Notes: a model not told the origin generated them from the sequence alone. A stretch of 7,908 bases of DNA from Oscillospiraceae bacterium (GCA_900757485.1 CAAEOA010000133.1:1-7908); one strand, 5' to 3'; shown: positions 1 to 6,179, numbered from the stretch's first letter. A program made the numbers and translations.

Positions 1-833
1 GTATACTGATTGCCGGAATGCGTTACAGTTAGTCCGTATTTTGTAAGCTGCTGAAGACTTTCTCCGGTATTGTTGGTATCGGTCAGCGTCGTGCAGTATT
101 TTCCGGTGCTGCTGTCATATGCCAGCGTATAGGTCGGTGCCTGTTCTCTATTTCGGCTGGCAAAAGACGGAATCACCGAATGCTTTCTGATCTTTTCCAG
201 CAGATAATGGTACATCTTTTCTGCCGGTCGGCCTTTGATCAGATTGTAATAAATATCAGCTTTGATCTTACCGTTGTCTTTTCTTGCGCCTGCATCTGTT
301 CGGATTCCTTGCTGATACTCCCAAATCAGAATCTGACCGGCATAGAACGCATCATCTGCATTCAGTCCCGCTATCGGAACTGTCTGTCCTTCTCTGTAAC
401 CATAGAGCAGAACAGACATGATACCGATCCGGGCGGAATACGGAAGCATCAAAAAGAATTCGCTATTTGCAGCATTATCCGACAAATATCCATCTTGGGA
501 AATATCAAACTCGGTTCCCGCCTCTACACAGTAAACCCATTTTTCCTCTTTTGTATTGGGATTTACCAGCACCAAATGACGGCGCACTTTGTATCTGCCC
601 TCTATCAGATCGACTGTTGTACTTCCGTTAGGGTGATAATGGAGACAATAATAGTCCTCTTGTATATCCATGTAGTTCCGACCGTCAGAAGCAAGATATT
701 GTGCACCGATCTTGCTTCCGCATTTTTCTCCTGTACCCGGATTCCATGCAAATGTCTGCATCATCCCTGTGAAAAGGAAAACGGCTGAGAGCAGGATCGC
801 CATCAGCCGTTTTGATATTCTATTGTTTTTCAT
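1..833 (-). CDS. Secreted thioester-domain (Cys-Gln) surface adhesin, partial (C-terminus beyond window)
   Basis: The reading frame is open from the ATG at 833 to the left edge (277 codons, no stop), so only the N-terminal part is seen. Residues 1-29 are a signal peptide (basic MKNNRISKR start, hydrophobic core, likely cleavage after QTFA). YCVEAG with Cys102 and AGQILIWEY with Gln167 and Trp171 match the two halves of the thioester domain (TQXA-type) signature, where Cys and Gln form an internal thioester able to bond covalently to host surface molecules. Family members usually continue into Cna-B/SpaA-like stalks and a sortase or membrane anchor, which would lie outside the window. AGGAAAGGA sits at 846-854; an in-frame ATG at 845 touches it directly, so 833 is the better start despite a 12-nt gap. 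It is last in the visible parA-parB-lipoprotein cluster and may promote cell contact during transfer; that role is inference. Confidence 0.82.
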   Translation of the reverse strand, partial: MKNNRISKRLMAILLSAVFLFTGMMQTFAWNPGTGEKCGSKIGAQYLASDGRNYMDIQEDYYCLHYHPNGSTTVDLIEGRYKVRRHLVLVNPNTKEEKWVYCVEAGTEFDISQDGYLSDNAANSEFFLMLPYSARIGIMSVLLYGYREGQTVPIAGLNADDAFYAGQILIWEYQQGIRTDAGARKDNGKIKADIYYNLIKGRPAEKMYHYLLEKIRKHSVIPSFASRNREQAPTYTLAYDSSTGKYCTTLTDTNNTGESLQQLTKYGLTVTHSGNQY

Positions 834-863
834 GTTTATGACCATTCCTTTCCTGTATGAATA

Positions 864-894
864 CAGCGCCCCGGGAAGATGATCCGGAGCGCTG
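864..894 (-). promoter_or_regulatory. GC-rich intercistronic hairpin between the lipoprotein and adhesin genes
   Basis: The arms at 864-874 and 884-894 pair over 11 positions with one mismatch (870 against 888), around a 9-nt loop. It lies directly after the lipoprotein stop and before the adhesin start on the minus strand. No T-run follows in that direction, so it is a poor intrinsic terminator. It may be an mRNA processing, stabilising or attenuating structure that sets a different expression level for the adhesin. Confidence 0.45.
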
Positions 895-898
895 CTCA

Positions 899-1603
899 TT
901 ATGCGTAAATTGAATATATTTGGTACTCTGAATTCCCGAAAGACTCAATGTATATCGTAAAAATCTCCGCTTGATAGACATGGAAATGATAATCCAATTG
1001 CTCATATAGGGACTTCTTTATGATCCATGCAGTACTGCTTTTTGAGAGATATGTCGGTAATTCATAGCTTCCGTTATCCGGAGTAACTTCTGTACCATCC
1101 GAATAGTGGGTGCGATGCTTCATACCGAGGCTTTCTCCGTAAGCGATCAGATCCTTTTTGATTTTCTGAATATCAAACGGATAGACATACGGATCTTTTT
1201 CTTTTGGTGTTTCCGGCTCGCTCGGCTCTTGTGCGCTTGATGTTTTATCGATGGAGAAAACATCTAAAGATGTTACCGGCGGTTTCTGGTTTGTTGACGC
1301 TACCGTCGGCGGATCTGACCGTATGGATGATACATACTCAGAGCTTACAGCCGTTGAAGACCGGTATGCGAACGCTTGAGAATGGGTTCCAGATGAAGCA
1401 TCCGTTAAAAGTTCACTTCCTCTCTCTAAGAATGTCGGTTCATTCCCCGCTGATGATAAATGATCTGCATTGCGGCTGTCCGAAAATACAATCTGATGGT
1501 TGCCTGAAACAGACAGATTTTCGGTTTGAGATGTCTGTTGACACCCTGCCAGAATAATAACTGCCAGGGCTGCAGCGGCAATGCCGGCATAATGTAGTTT
1601 CAT
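899..1603 (-). CDS. Surface lipoprotein with Ser/Thr-rich linker, function unknown
   Basis: The start is the ATG at 1603: AAAAGGAG at 1613-1620 lies 9 nt upstream, whereas an in-frame ATG at 1630 precedes that site and would encode an MTSKKEIET extension ahead of the signal peptide. The protein is 234 aa. Residues 1-20 form a lipoprotein signal peptide with lipobox L18-A19-G20-C21, so it should be lipidated at Cys21 and held on the outer face of the membrane. Residues 22 to about 137 are low-complexity, rich in Ser, Thr, Pro and Glu, like a flexible tether. Residues 138-234 look folded, rich in Tyr and Ile, with alternating patterns suggesting beta structure; I recognise no named domain. It lies between parB and the thioester adhesin in the same orientation, so it may belong to the element's cell-surface functions. 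Confidence 0.72.
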   Translation of the reverse strand: MKLHYAGIAAAALAVIILAGCQQTSQTENLSVSGNHQIVFSDSRNADHLSSAGNEPTFLERGSELLTDASSGTHSQAFAYRSSTAVSSEYVSSIRSDPPTVASTNQKPPVTSLDVFSIDKTSSAQEPSEPETPKEKDPYVYPFDIQKIKKDLIAYGESLGMKHRTHYSDGTEVTPDNGSYELPTYLSKSSTAWIIKKSLYEQLDYHFHVYQAEIFTIYIESFGNSEYQIYSIYA

Positions 1604-1642
1604 GGTTTCAATCTCCTTTTTTGACGTCACGGGATTGAATCT

Positions 1643-1681
1643 ATTTTAACATGCCGAAGTGATCTTCAAGCATATTAAAAT
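1643..1681 (-). promoter_or_regulatory. Stem-loop just downstream of parB
   Basis: The outer arms at 1643-1654 and 1670-1681 pair over 12 positions, with one G-U wobble in the minus-strand RNA. Inside them, GAAG and CTTC form a further 4-bp stem around a 4-nt loop. The hairpin begins 6 nt past the parB stop codon. No clear T-run follows on the minus strand, so it may be a weak terminator, a 3' stabiliser or an attenuator that separates parAB from the lipoprotein gene. Confidence 0.45.
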
Positions 1682-1686
1682 TGTGT

Positions 1687-2670
1687 TTAAGGTATTGGCT
1701 GCATATTTGTTTTTAATTGATCTAAAAATTCGAAAAACAGATCTTCCAAAACTTTTTGGTTGGGTAAAATATCTCGGTATGGTTCCAAGCGTTTGGTATC
1801 GATCCGAAATGCGTTTGCAGGTTTCCTGGCCGGCGGCTGATCAAAGATCGCTCTGATTTTCTCTGCGGTTAATTGCTGTTCCTCAGCAGCTTTGCAAAGC
1901 TCTAAAGCTTTGTTTTTCTTTATCTTACCATGTTCCGGCAAAATTGCAAGAATTTGTTTCTGGCTTTCCGGCGAAAGATGGGACAACTCGATACCGGCGG
2001 TCATATCAATTTTTTTGTCATCAACTTTTTGCAGCAGCTCCGGAATCAGGTTGGATAGCTGGATATAGTTGTAGACGGTGGAACGGCTTTTTCCGTCTTT
2101 TTTACCGATCTCCCCGGCAGTATCTAACTTTGTACAACCGTTGGACAAGGTTTTGAGATCAGTCCGCTGTCCCTGCTTCTTGTTTAACTCCGCCTGCATC
2201 CGATAGGCATACGCCAATTCGCTGTATTTTGGCTGAGGCCGCTGTTCCAAATTTGTATCGATCATGATCTTAGCAGCTTCGATATCGTCAGCATCTTCTC
2301 TGATCAGGCATGGAATTGGCTTGCCGGCAATTTTTGCCGCTCTTGTCCGATGTCGTCCTGCAAGGATTTGGTACTTGCCATGAAACGGACGGACAATGAC
2401 CGGCTCCAAAATGCCGTTTTCCTTTACGCTTTCTACCAAGCTCTTGAATTCTTCTCCGTCATATTCATGAAACGGCTGTGGTCTGCCGGTTGCAGTTTGG
2501 AACTCCTCATCGGTATATTCCACCAACTGTTCCGGAGTCAGGCAGGTAATCCGATTTTTACCGCTTGCAGGGACAGGACGGCTTACCATGCGGGATATCG
2601 TTTCCTCTTCCAGATCCTCGCTGATAAAATTTAAATGATCTGCCATATTCTTAATGTCCTTAGCCGGCAT
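1687..2670 (-). CDS. parB: ParB/RepB/Spo0J-family partition protein
   Basis: A 327-aa DNA-binding protein of the ParB family, which loads on a centromere-like parS site and works with ParA to segregate or stabilise a replicon. The ParB/Srx-like nucleotidase fold spans about residues 66-145. It includes the arginine-rich box GRHRTRAAK (105-113, a variant of GERRxRA) and the DTNLEQR segment (138-144), equivalent to the family's NENLxR motif. A helix-turn-helix follows at about 185-235 (KSRSTVYNYIQLSNLIPELL). The N-terminal 60 residues are acidic and may carry the ParA-contacting region. It overlaps the end of parA by 11 nt, implying coupled translation. The ATG at 2670 has an AGAAGGTGA site 7 nt upstream; an ATG at 2646 with AAGGA 10 nt upstream is a possible second start. 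On an integrated element it may maintain the excised circular form or regulate transcription; the window does not decide which. Confidence 0.88.
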   Translation of the reverse strand: MPAKDIKNMADHLNFISEDLEEETISRMVSRPVPASGKNRITCLTPEQLVEYTDEEFQTATGRPQPFHEYDGEEFKSLVESVKENGILEPVIVRPFHGKYQILAGRHRTRAAKIAGKPIPCLIREDADDIEAAKIMIDTNLEQRPQPKYSELAYAYRMQAELNKKQGQRTDLKTLSNGCTKLDTAGEIGKKDGKSRSTVYNYIQLSNLIPELLQKVDDKKIDMTAGIELSHLSPESQKQILAILPEHGKIKKNKALELCKAAEEQQLTAEKIRAIFDQPPARKPANAFRIDTKRLEPYRDILPNQKVLEDLFFEFLDQLKTNMQPIP

Positions 2671-3460
2671 TTGACATCACCTTCTCCCCGATGGTGGCAT
2701 AGGCTTTGGCAATATCGCTGTTCGGATCATCGTCAAACAAAGACATATGGAAAGACGGAAGCTCGGTCACTCTGGTCCGCAAAGGAACTGTTTCGGGAAA
2801 AACCGGCACGATCGCGCTGAAATTGTTTTCGATTGCTTTCCGATATGTTCGGCAGCTGCTGGTATTTCGATACTTTACAATGAAAATGCCGTCTATTGCT
2901 ATTTTAGGATTTAACAGCTTTTTCACCTGCCGGATATGACTAAGCATGTCCGATATTCCGTTGCAGGAATAATCCTCCGCTTCTGTCGGAAGCAAAACCG
3001 AATCACAGCAGGCAAGCGCATTTTTGACATACACGTTGTAACCGTTATGGCAGTCAATCAGAATGTAGTCATAGCGATGTTTGACAAATTGCAAGGCATA
3101 TTCCAGCAGATGTTCACAGCTTACCGCAGCCGAAACGGTATCTTCCATTTTTTCCAAAAGCAAGGAAGATGGGATCAGGTCACCGGCTTCTGCGGAAAGA
3201 ATACTTTGACTGACTAATTCTGCTATTTCTTCCTCCGTTGTTTCTTCATCCATGATTCGGTAAAAAATATCGCATATTGTGACTTTGTTTTTTAACTCTG
3301 CTGTTGCGATTCCGCAGTGGTTTGTGAGATTACGCTGTGGATCAAGATCTATCATGCAAACTCTTTTCCCTTTCAGCTTCAGATATGCACTCAGATTTAT
3401 GGTTGACGTTGTTTTTCCGACGCCGCCTTTGCCGGATACAAACGCAATTATTTTACACAT
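2660..3460 (-). CDS. parA: ParA/Soj-family partition ATPase
   Basis: A 266-aa protein of the ParA/MinD class of deviant Walker ATPases. The deviant Walker A motif GKGGVGKTT is at residues 10-18, with the signature Lys11 and catalytic Lys16. The Walker A' motif IDLDPQ is at 37-42, and the Walker B strand YDYILIDC is at 130-137. After Walker B the usual CPP is replaced by CHNG, an atypical feature. Size fits small plasmid- or ICE-type ParA proteins without an N-terminal HTH. It should bind DNA non-specifically as an ATP dimer and move ParB-parS complexes. A strong AGGAGGAG site at 3468-3475 sits 7 nt before the ATG. It is the first gene inward from the tRNA junction and is followed by overlapping parB. 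The 200 bp upstream is rich in repeats that could serve as operator or parS. Confidence 0.9.
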   Translation of the reverse strand: MCKIIAFVSGKGGVGKTTSTINLSAYLKLKGKRVCMIDLDPQRNLTNHCGIATAELKNKVTICDIFYRIMDEETTEEEIAELVSQSILSAEAGDLIPSSLLLEKMEDTVSAAVSCEHLLEYALQFVKHRYDYILIDCHNGYNVYVKNALACCDSVLLPTEAEDYSCNGISDMLSHIRQVKKLLNPKIAIDGIFIVKYRNTSSCRTYRKAIENNFSAIVPVFPETVPLRTRVTELPSFHMSLFDDDPNSDIAKAYATIGEKVMSNAG

Positions 3461-3485
3461 ATTCGATCTCCTCCTATAATATATT

Positions 3486-3508
3486 GCAGATAAGGGGTAT
3501 TCATCTGC
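3486..3508 (-). repeat. Small inverted repeat in the parA leader
   Basis: GCAGAT at 3486-3491 and ATCTGC at 3503-3508 are perfect inverted arms 11 nt apart. The structure lies about 10 nt upstream of the parA Shine-Dalgarno sequence. It could be a leader hairpin or an autoregulatory operator for the parAB pair. Six-base arms can arise by chance. Confidence 0.3.
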
Positions 3509-3536
3509 TTTGTTCTAAAGATTACTTTTTAACTTT

Positions 3537-3558
3537 ATACCGCTAATCATACCGCTAA
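3537..3558. repeat. Tandem direct repeat ATACCGCTAA x2, 12-bp period
   Basis: Two exact copies of ATACCGCTAA begin at 3537 and 3549, separated by TC. They lie about 110 bp inside the presumed element end. Short directly repeated sites at this distance from an att core resemble arm-type sites of tyrosine recombinases, or iteron/parS-like binding sites for the adjacent ParB. The sequence alone does not choose between these. Confidence 0.55.
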
Positions 3559-3581
3559 CGACGTATGAAAATAATAAAAAA

Positions 3582-3615
3582 AAGATATAATATGTAAAAT
3601 TACATACCATATCTT
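3582..3615. repeat. 34-bp imperfect palindrome near the element end
   Basis: The arms at 3582-3597 and 3600-3615 match at 13 of 16 positions. Each has the form AAGATAT-NNN-ATGTAA, with the three variable bases being AAT in one arm and GGT in the other, and 2 bp between the arms. Conserved outer blocks with variable inner bases suggest a protein-binding dyad (an operator, excisionase/integrase site or parS) rather than an RNA terminator. It lies about 120 bp upstream of parA and about 50 bp from the tRNA fragment. Confidence 0.5.
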
Positions 3616-3625
3616 GTAATACAAG
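3613..3625. repeat. Perfect 13-bp palindrome CTTGTAATACAAG
   Basis: CTTGTA and TACAAG flank a central A. It overlaps the last 3 bp of the 34-bp palindrome and lies 41 bp from the tRNA fragment. It is probably part of the same regulatory or recombination region. Confidence 0.4.
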
Positions 3626-3666
3626 CTCTTTGAAAACACAATATATAGGATTATCAAAAAATCATA

Positions 3667-3716
3667 TCGGGCTCATAACCCGAAGGTCGGTGGTTCAAAT
3701 CCATCCTCCGCAACCA
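3667..3716 (+). pseudogene. 3' half of an initiator tRNA-Met gene (5' half missing)
   Basis: The sequence reads as anticodon stem TCGGG, loop CTCATAA with anticodon CAT (3674-3676), and stem CCCGA. It continues with the variable region AGGTC, T stem GGTGG, loop TTCAAAT and stem CCATC (one G-U pair). The 3' acceptor strand is CTCCGCA, followed by discriminator A and an encoded CCA (3714-3716). Three consecutive G-C pairs at the base of the anticodon stem and A at position 72 are hallmarks of bacterial initiator rather than elongator tRNA-Met. Upstream sequence shows no D arm or 5' acceptor strand, so it cannot make a tRNA. Confidence 0.88.
3667..3716 (+). other. Presumed att site core of the integrated element
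   Basis: The truncated tRNA 3' half would be the direct-repeat copy left at the far end of an element that integrated into an intact initiator tRNA-Met gene. The intact gene should be rebuilt at the other, unseen end. The identity with the canonical tRNA begins at about 3667, so the crossover region is within or near the anticodon stem-loop to CCA segment. Element lies to the left, chromosome to the right. Confidence 0.65.
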
Positions 3717-3723
3717 AATTTGG

Positions 3724-3753
3724 TCTCACAGACACATGTCTGTGAGATTTTTT
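3724..3753 (+). terminator. Intrinsic terminator downstream of the tRNA fragment
   Basis: TCTCACAGAC (3724-3733) pairs perfectly with GTCTGTGAGA (3738-3747) around loop ACAT, and is followed by six T residues (3748-3753). It begins 8 nt after the encoded CCA and is the natural terminator of the original tRNA transcription unit, which supports the view that DNA to the right is native chromosome. Confidence 0.85.
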
Positions 3754-4005
3754 ATTGTGTAAACAACCACAGATTATATAGATGAAGCGGAAAAAGCTTT
3801 AGCGAGGAGTAGGCATAAAGAAGGGCGTTCAAAAATGAATGACATTAAAAGTATAGCACATACCGTATAGAATTTAAAAAACTATATCATACTGTATGAA
3901 AACAGGTGTCTAAACATCCACAAAACGATTCCACCAGAAAAGCACAATAAAATACGGAGATGTTCCTGATATCATCTACACTAATCTTTGTTATAAAATT
4001 ATTTC
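3754..4005. other. Gene-poor AT-rich stretch between tRNA terminator and kinase terminator
   Basis: No gene of convincing length is seen on either strand. It contains a possible N-terminal remnant of an IS200-like transposase (3835-3870), and near it an imperfect inverted relation between CATACCGTATAG (3859-3870) and the sequence ending CTGTATG at about 3898. The rest shows no recognisable feature. Confidence 0.5.
3835..3870 (+). pseudogene. Possible N-terminal remnant of an IS200/IS605-type TnpA
   Basis: An 11-codon frame MNDIKSIAHTV ends at TAG. The preceding GAAGGG is a plausible ribosome binding site. The sequence resembles the start of IS200-like Y1 transposases, which commonly begin with a short polar lead, then an SLAHT-type motif and YRC/EFHIVF. 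A shifted frame continues as TYRIEF, partly fitting that pattern. The match is short and from memory of the family, so this is a weak call; chance similarity is possible. Confidence 0.27.
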
Positions 4006-4044
4006 AAGGAAGGCTTTGATCCAAATCGGTTCAAAGCCTTCCTT
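4006..4044 (-). terminator. Hairpin terminator of the two-component operon
   Basis: Perfect 14-bp arms at 4006-4019 and 4031-4044 (AAGGAAGGCTTTGA and its complement) flank an 11-nt loop in which CC and GG can extend the stem past one mismatch. On the minus strand it starts directly after the kinase stop codon. The following sequence is AT-rich with a short TTTT but no long T-run, so termination is likely though not textbook. The tract could also work for any plus-strand transcript arriving from the left. Confidence 0.65.
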
Positions 4045-4045
4045 A

Positions 4046-5320
4046 TTACAGCGGAATCATAACTTTCAGGGAAAACATGCTGGAATCTGTGGAAAATAAA
4101 GCCTGACCTCCGTGAAGCTCTGCGATAGCTGAGATATTATGGGTACCGTATCCATGGCCTTTTTGGATTGTCTGCGGCAGTCCATCGTGTAGAATGACTT
4201 TCCCTTCATAGGGATTTTTTACTGATAAGAGTAGTTTTCCCTTATATACTGTAATTTTTACTGATACAATTCTTTTCTCCGGTATTGGCACAGCGGCAGC
4301 AGCGGTGATTGCGTTTTCCAAGCTGTTGGAAAGCAGCGAACATATTTCCGTGTCGCTGATCGAGAGAATCTCCGGTATACAAGCCTCAGCCGAAAGAACA
4401 ACACCTGTCTGTTTGGCTAGGGTCTCAAAAGAAGATAGGAGCAGATTGACGGTCTCATTTTCACAATATTGTGTTGGTGTGAAAGCCTCCAGGTCAGATT
4501 CGGCGGTCTTGAGGTAATGAACGATTTTCTTCACATCTCCTTTGGCTGCCAATCCTTGAAGTAACAAAAAATGATGACGCATATCGTGTCGGTATTGGCG
4601 GGTCTGCTCCTGCATCTGACGGAGTGTGTCAAATTCAATTTTTGCCTGCCGAAGTTGAGCAGCCATCTGATCTCGTTCCTGCTGAGCACTCTTTTCTTTT
4701 TGGGTTTCCGCATAGTAGAGGAGGACAAACACAAAATAGAACATGGAAACCACGGAGGGAATAAAGTGTACCGCCACTGTGGAACCGCTGTACAGCCAGT
4801 CGGTGTAGATGGTAGAAACGTAGTCAAATACATAATATAAAAACGGAATTGTACCAAACATTAGGCAAGATTTTTTAGACTGTGCTATAATCCGGCTGAC
4901 CGGCACAGCAACATATTTCCGAAGAAAGAAATAGCAGAGTGCCATTGCCGGTATGTAGCTGAGATAGTATCCAAACTGTGTTTGAAAAATCATCTCGCCG
5001 ATTGAGCCGAACCACTTTGGAATCTGGCAGCATAAATAGGCTGCAAATACACTAGACAAAGAAGCCAGCCATGAACGTTTTAAAATTATCCTCAAAAACA
5101 AAACAAGCATCAGATGAACAATAAGTGGATATAACTGTTTAGTTTGTTCTATGCCGAGAAACAGCCAGCTGCAAATTTGCAGATATAATGTTAAAAGGAA
5201 GAAACAACCGATGCTAACCATGTTTTTTTTGCTATATTCAATGCCTAAAAAGCATACGGACACGGCAATTCCAAACAACAGTACCAGACCATAACATATC
5301 AAGTCAAGCAACTGAATCAT
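4046..5320 (-). CDS. AgrC-like sensor histidine kinase, multi-pass membrane sensor with GHKL ATPase domain
   Basis: A 424-aa protein. Residues 1 to about 205 contain six or seven hydrophobic membrane segments (roughly 4-25, 36-56, 66-80, 118-133, 152-170, 183-204), with no large extracellular domain. A coiled-coil linker at about 206-240 (AETQKEKSAQQERDQ) leads to the H box YRHDMRHH, where His245 is the likely phosphorylation site. The ATP-binding domain has an N box LLSNSLENAI (Asn336), an AgrC-type degenerate centre SVKNPYEG, and the G box GHGYGTHNI (388-396). This is the peptide-sensing HPK10/AgrC class that partners LytTR regulators. Its ATG shares one base with the upstream regulator stop (TAATG), and GGAGG at 5330-5334 lies 9 nt before it, indicating coupled translation. 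No AgrB or AgrD gene is nearby, so the ligand is unknown. Confidence 0.9.
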   Translation of the reverse strand: MIQLLDLICYGLVLLFGIAVSVCFLGIEYSKKNMVSIGCFFLLTLYLQICSWLFLGIEQTKQLYPLIVHLMLVLFLRIILKRSWLASLSSVFAAYLCCQIPKWFGSIGEMIFQTQFGYYLSYIPAMALCYFFLRKYVAVPVSRIIAQSKKSCLMFGTIPFLYYVFDYVSTIYTDWLYSGSTVAVHFIPSVVSMFYFVFVLLYYAETQKEKSAQQERDQMAAQLRQAKIEFDTLRQMQEQTRQYRHDMRHHFLLLQGLAAKGDVKKIVHYLKTAESDLEAFTPTQYCENETVNLLLSSFETLAKQTGVVLSAEACIPEILSISDTEICSLLSNSLENAITAAAAVPIPEKRIVSVKITVYKGKLLLSVKNPYEGKVILHDGLPQTIQKGHGYGTHNISAIAELHGGQALFSTDSSMFSLKVMIPL

Positions 5321-6063
5321 TATTCTTTTCCTCCGTTACGGCTTGCTGCTTCCGCGTCTTGAAATAGAAATTCCGTATATGCAATCCGCACTTGTTGATA
5401 AGCGGAACGGGCGATGGGTACTCGGTGCCCCGAAACAGTAAGCAGTTCCCCCTGACGCACCTCGGTCACCCAACTTAGATTGACCAAATAGGAACGATGA
5501 ACCTTACAGAAGCCTGGTCGGGCAAGCAATGCCGGCTCGTATTCGGATAAGCTTCTGCGTACTTCTTTAGTGCTACCGTCTGTTAAATAAAAATAGAGGA
5601 TTTTGGATATGACTTCTATGTATTCAATGTTATTGTAGGGCAGGCGAAACACGCGGTTTTGTGATTGTACGGTAAGTGACTCCTCCGGTCTTCGGAGCAA
5701 GTCGGCAAGCTGATCTAAAATCGGGAACAGTCGTTCTTCTGTAGCCGGCTTTAACAGATAATTGGTTGCCTGAACACTGTAGCTTTCCACGGCGTATTCC
5801 GGAGAAGAAGTCAAAAATACAATTTTGATGCGGTCATTTTTTTGACGAATTTCACGCGCAGCCTGGAGACCATTAAGACCGGGCATCAGCACATCCAAAA
5901 ACAGAAGATCATAATTTTGATGTTCTATTGATGCCAGCAAGTCTACGGCATTTTCAAAGCCTTGGCAGGAAAGCTCAGTCTGCCGTTGTTCCTGATAGGA
6001 CGCCAGTTGGGAAAGCACGCTGAGCAGTACCTGACGATCATCGTCGCAGACTGCGATTTTCAT
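5320..6063 (-). CDS. LytTR-family response regulator (AgrA/VirR-like)
   Basis: A 247-aa transcription factor. The receiver domain occupies about residues 1-122, with acidic pocket Asp7-Asp8, phospho-acceptor Asp57 in FLDVLMPG, Thr85 and Lys105 in YLLKPA. The LytTR DNA-binding domain spans about 128-235 and includes the characteristic FCKVHRSYLVNLSWV (185-199) and VPIARS (216-221). The start is the ATG at 6063: AAGGGTG at 6072-6078 sits 8 nt upstream, whereas an in-frame ATG at 6084 lies before that site. The kinase gene follows with a 1-nt overlap, forming a regulator-kinase operon. A sigma-A promoter lies at 6101-6129. Two consensus LytTR sites in the shared intergenic region suggest that it controls the divergent operon and perhaps itself. 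Confidence 0.92.
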   Translation of the reverse strand: MKIAVCDDDRQVLLSVLSQLASYQEQRQTELSCQGFENAVDLLASIEHQNYDLLFLDVLMPGLNGLQAAREIRQKNDRIKIVFLTSSPEYAVESYSVQATNYLLKPATEERLFPILDQLADLLRRPEESLTVQSQNRVFRLPYNNIEYIEVISKILYFYLTDGSTKEVRRSLSEYEPALLARPGFCKVHRSYLVNLSWVTEVRQGELLTVSGHRVPIARSAYQQVRIAYTEFLFQDAEAASRNGGKE

Positions 6064-6100
6064 GGTAAATTCACCCTTATACATAAAATTTCTCTATTTT

Positions 6101-6129
6101 ATCATATCATACTTTATACGTTTTTTCAA
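6101..6129 (-). promoter_or_regulatory. Sigma-A-type promoter of the regulator-kinase operon
   Basis: On the minus strand, TTGAAA (6129-6124) and TATGAT (6106-6101) are spaced by 17 nt, each one mismatch from consensus. The start of transcription would fall near 6094, giving a leader of about 30 nt before the regulator ATG. Confidence 0.7.
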
Positions 6130-6141
6130 TTGGTCAAACTT

Positions 6142-6172
6142 ACCGTTCAGGACCAAAAAACGACCGTTCAGG
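6142..6172 (+). promoter_or_regulatory. Tandem LytTR-regulator binding sites
   Basis: ACCGTTCAG occurs twice in the same orientation, at 6142-6150 and 6163-6171; each copy is followed by G. Both fit the family consensus [TA][AC][CA]GTTN[AG][TG] at all nine positions. The 12-bp gap (21-bp period, two helical turns) is the spacing typical of AgrA-type targets. They lie 8 bp upstream of a weak -35 of the plus-strand operon, a position suited to activation, and 12 bp upstream of the -35 of the divergent regulator promoter. Confidence 0.82.
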
Positions 6173-6179
6173 CAAAAAT

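Larger units (their letters stand above)
1..3716. mobile_element. Terminal part of an integrated ICE or plasmid, bounded on the right by a tRNA fragment
   Basis: The segment holds a minus-strand cluster of ParA, ParB, a lipoprotein and a thioester-domain surface protein, and stops at a 50-nt 3' fragment of an initiator tRNA gene. A tRNA 3' half without its 5' half, with unrelated AT-rich sequence in its place, is the usual mark of the distal end of an element integrated into the 3' part of a tRNA gene. ParA/ParB pairs and secreted adhesins are common cargo of Firmicute conjugative elements. The left limit lies outside the window. No integrase, relaxase, VirD4 or VirB4 gene is visible here, so the element class is inferred; an integrated plasmid or genomic island are alternatives. 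Confidence 0.62.

Noticed and set aside
180..788. 202-codon plus-strand open frame
   Set aside because: It lies antisense to the thioester adhesin, has no ribosome binding site and shows no family features; the minus-strand frame has a signal peptide and domain motifs.
1204..1557. 117-codon plus-strand open frame
   Set aside because: Antisense shadow of the lipoprotein gene's Ser/Thr-rich region, with no independent support.
3667..3716. A functional tRNA-Met gene
   Set aside because: No D arm, 5' acceptor strand or position-1 base is present upstream; only the 3' half remains.
3754..4045. An AgrD-like signal peptide gene near the kinase
   Set aside because: No small open frame with a cyclic-peptide-like motif, and no AgrB-like protein, was found in the window.
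4531..4857. 108-codon minus-strand frame inside the kinase gene
   Set aside because: It overlaps the kinase in another frame and has low-complexity, non-protein-like composition.
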